A DNA stretch of 64,000 nucleotides from the NCBI GenBank assembly GCA_963816315.1, contig CAWFJZ010000033.1:1-64000 (forward strand), given 5' to 3'. How positions within the stretch are numbered: the stretch's first letter is position 1; every line of letters starts with the position of its first letter. Source of the stretch: CADEEN01 sp963816315 (lineage in GTDB: Bacteria; Pseudomonadota; Gammaproteobacteria; Burkholderiales; Burkholderiaceae_C). Positions 62,260-64,000 of the stretch are shown in pieces. The notes beneath the pieces are model-generated. The model made no database searches. It saw only the letters and a list, made by a program, of their open reading frames with translations, and was not told the origin of the DNA. Position numbers and translations under genes: made by a program.

Positions 62260-63425
62260 AAAGAGTTTCCTTGCCCTTCGAGTGCGTCGCGCTCGTGCTG
62301 CAGGGCGGCGGCGCGCTCGGCGCGTATCAGGCCGGCGTTTTCGAAGGGCTGACCGAAGCCGGCATCGAGTGCGATTGGGCGGCCGGCATTTCGATCGGCG
62401 CGATCAACGCGGCCTTGATCGCCGGCAACGAACCCTCGCAGCGCGTCGAGCGCCTGCGAGAGTTCTGGAACACGGTGACCGCACCGCCACTGTTGCCGGC
62501 CACGGCATCGTGGTGGGCCCATGCCGTGGAGCACGGCGGCGAGGCGGCGCGCACGGCGCTCGGCTGGTTCGAAGCCTCGCGTTCCGTGCTCGAAGGCCAG
62601 CGCGGTTTTTTCGTGCCGCGCGTGCCGTCGCCCGCGTTCAGCGTCGAGGCTGCACCGACCGAACTCAGCTACTACGACGCCGCGCCGCTGCTGGCCACGC
62701 TGCAAAGACTCGTCGATTTCGATCGCATCAACCACCGCAGCGCGATGCGGCTGACCGTCTCGGCCGTCAACATTGCGAGCGGCAACTTCGAACTCTTCGA
62801 CAACCAGCGCGGCGAGTGGGCCGGCCGCATCGGCGCTGCGCACATCGTCGCCTCGGGTGCGCTGCCGCCGGGATTGGGCGCGGTGGAAATCGAGGGCCAG
62901 CATTATTGGGACGGCGGGCTGGTGTCGAACACGCCACTGTCGGCCGTGCTCGACGAAGAACCGCGGCGCGACACGCTGGCGTTTCAAGTCGATCTGTGGA
63001 GCGCGACCGGGCCGCTGCCGAAGAACCTGCTCGACATTGAAGAGCGCGCGAAAGACATCCGCTATTCGAGCCGCACGCGCGCCGTGACGCAGGGGCTCGA
63101 ACGCGAGCGCCACCTGCGCCGCCTGTTGCGCGAAGTGCTGGCCCGGGTGCCGGCCGCGCAACGCAAAGGCGACGCCTGGTGCCGCGAAGCGCACGCGCAG
63201 GCGTCGGACAAGACGTTCAACGTCGTTCATCTGATCTACAAAGAAAAGGCCTGGGACAGCCACCACAAGGACTACGAGTTCAGCGCGCTGTCGATGCGCG
63301 ACCATTGGGCCAGCGGGCTGGCGGACATCCGGCGCACGCTGGCGCATCCGGATTGGCTGGCGCCGCCGCAGGCGTTGCAGACAACGGTCACCCATGACGT
63401 GCACCGGGACAATCACCGGCGCTGA
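62256..63425 (+). CDS. Patatin-like phospholipase
   Basis: This is a serine lipid acyl hydrolase with a Ser-Asp dyad. The oxyanion hole is QGGGALGAYQAG (16-27), the nucleophile elbow GISIG has Ser46 and the catalytic Asp lies in YWDGGLVSNTPLS (about 218). A C-terminal DUF3734-like region follows (about 265-370, RSSRTRAVTQGLERERHLRRL and KDYEFSALSMRDHWASGLADI in part). No signal peptide is seen, so it is cytoplasmic. Co-transcribed with the ABC-2 exporter by overlap, it may act on membrane or storage lipids. It has 389 residues and is intact. Confidence 0.92.
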   Translation: MKRVSLPFECVALVLQGGGALGAYQAGVFEGLTEAGIECDWAAGISIGAINAALIAGNEPSQRVERLREFWNTVTAPPLLPATASWWAHAVEHGGEAARTALGWFEASRSVLEGQRGFFVPRVPSPAFSVEAAPTELSYYDAAPLLATLQRLVDFDRINHRSAMRLTVSAVNIASGNFELFDNQRGEWAGRIGAAHIVASGALPPGLGAVEIEGQHYWDGGLVSNTPLSAVLDEEPRRDTLAFQVDLWSATGPLPKNLLDIEERAKDIRYSSRTRAVTQGLERERHLRRLLREVLARVPAAQRKGDAWCREAHAQASDKTFNVVHLIYKEKAWDSHHKDYEFSALSMRDHWASGLADIRRTLAHPDWLAPPQALQTTVTHDVHRDNHRR

Positions 63426-63455
63426 CACAATCATCGTTATTTGAAGGAGCACCGC

Positions 63456-64000
63456 ATGAACCCTCGCCTCTCACCAGCCGCCGATGATGAAAAAGGCAAG
63501 GACGACAAGTCCGAGCGCAGCACCAGCAGCCTGATGGAGCAACTCGCCTTCAAGTCGCGCTTCGTCATGGTCTTCGGTGAGATCGACGACAAGATGGCGC
63601 GCGCCACCAGCGAGCGCTTGATCCTGCTGGCGCAGGAGTCCGACGCGCCGATCCACATGCTCGTCTCGTCACCCGGCGGCCATGTCGAATCGGGCGACGC
63701 GATTCACGACATGATCCGCTTCGTGCGCGCGCCGGTGACGACGATCGGCAGCGGCTGGGTGGCCAGCGCCGGCACGCACATCTTTCTCGCTGCGCCGAAA
63801 GAGCGTCGCGTCTGTTTGCCCAACACGCGCTTCATGATCCATCAGCCGAGCGGCGGCGCCGGCGGCCGCGCGTCGGACATTGCGATTCAGGCGCAGGAGA
63901 TCATCAAGATGCGCGAGCGCATTGCCCGTGTGATCGCCAAGGAGACCGGGCAGAAGTTGGAGCGTGTGCTGATCGACATCGACCGCGACCACTGGATGAG
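63456..64000 (+). CDS. ClpP-like serine protease, 3' truncated by the window
   Basis: The open frame from ATG 63456 has no stop before the window end, giving 181 residues. It shows a ClpP/crotonase protease fold: FGEIDDKMA, LLVSSPGG-like MLVSSPGGHVESGDAIHDMI, GSGWVASAGTHIFLAA with nucleophile Ser104, and FMIHQPSGGAGG with His129. The Ser-His spacing of 25 residues equals that of E. coli ClpP. The charged N-terminal extension (DDEKGKDDKSERSTSS) is unlike housekeeping ClpP and no clpX or tig flanks it, so it is probably a stand-alone ClpP-like paralogue. AAGGAG (63444-63449) is the ribosome site. Confidence 0.9.
   Translation, partial: MNPRLSPAADDEKGKDDKSERSTSSLMEQLAFKSRFVMVFGEIDDKMARATSERLILLAQESDAPIHMLVSSPGGHVESGDAIHDMIRFVRAPVTTIGSGWVASAGTHIFLAAPKERRVCLPNTRFMIHQPSGGAGGRASDIAIQAQEIIKMRERIARVIAKETGQKLERVLIDIDRDHWM

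Overview
The window is G+C-rich, densely packed bacterial DNA with short gaps and many 1-4 base start/stop overlaps. Gene order and protein families point to a betaproteobacterium of the order Burkholderiales, probably near the Rubrivivax/Leptothrix group. The main clues are lptM-lysA divergent from cyaY, then mrcA, pilMNOPQ, aroK-aroB-dgt and gltBD, plus an mlaFEDACB operon, a HexR-controlled zwf, and Bug/TctC and Liv-type binding proteins. I see no tRNA, rRNA, CRISPR array, prophage or intact insertion sequence.

Layout. 1-5.4 kb: end of an M20 amidohydrolase, then a peptide ABC transporter (binding protein, one permease, two ATPases; the usual second permease is absent). 5.3-9.5 kb: lysA, a broken lptM, cyaY and the penicillin-binding protein 1A gene. 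9.9-19.6 kb: pilMNOPQ, an unusual carbohydrate-fold lipoprotein, aroK, aroB, dgt. 19.6-26.6 kb: a degenerate REP-associated transposase with REP-like repeats, then glutamate synthase gltBD. 26.9-35.2 kb: minor pilins (pilE, fimT, pilV, pilW, pilX), the tip adhesin pilY1 and a TonB-like protein. 35.3-39.1 kb: the complete Mla phospholipid transport set. 39.1-44.8 kb: hexR-zwf divergent from tal-pgi-HAD with a HexR-type operator between them. 44.8-52.7 kb: an O-methyltransferase, a Bug receptor, a LysR regulator, a second M20 hydrolase and three Liv-type binding proteins without transporter subunits. 52.8-56.0 kb: a molybdopterin oxidoreductase and a lipoprotein aminopeptidase. 56.0-59.6 kb: a storage-lipid group (PHA-granule-type protein, acyl-CoA-binding protein, wax ester synthase/DGAT, a helical repeat protein, a TetR regulator). 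59.7-64 kb: a DMT exporter, an ABC-2 exporter, a patatin-like lipase and a ClpP-like protease cut by the window end.

The pieces form several physiological modules: type IV pilus assembly (secretin complex and tip/minor pilins on both sides of gltBD), envelope maintenance (PBP1A, Mla), central carbon flow through glucose-6-phosphate under HexR, amino acid and peptide acquisition, and neutral lipid storage.

Sequence quality is uneven. About 1.0-9.5 kb and 27.1-31.8 kb carry many single-base frameshifts inside conserved genes. Long stretches elsewhere (9.9-20.8 kb, 31.9-43.4 kb, 43.6-57.5 kb) read cleanly. Most breaks are best explained as indel errors in a draft assembly, so broken genes are annotated as their reconstructed full span and the break points are given.
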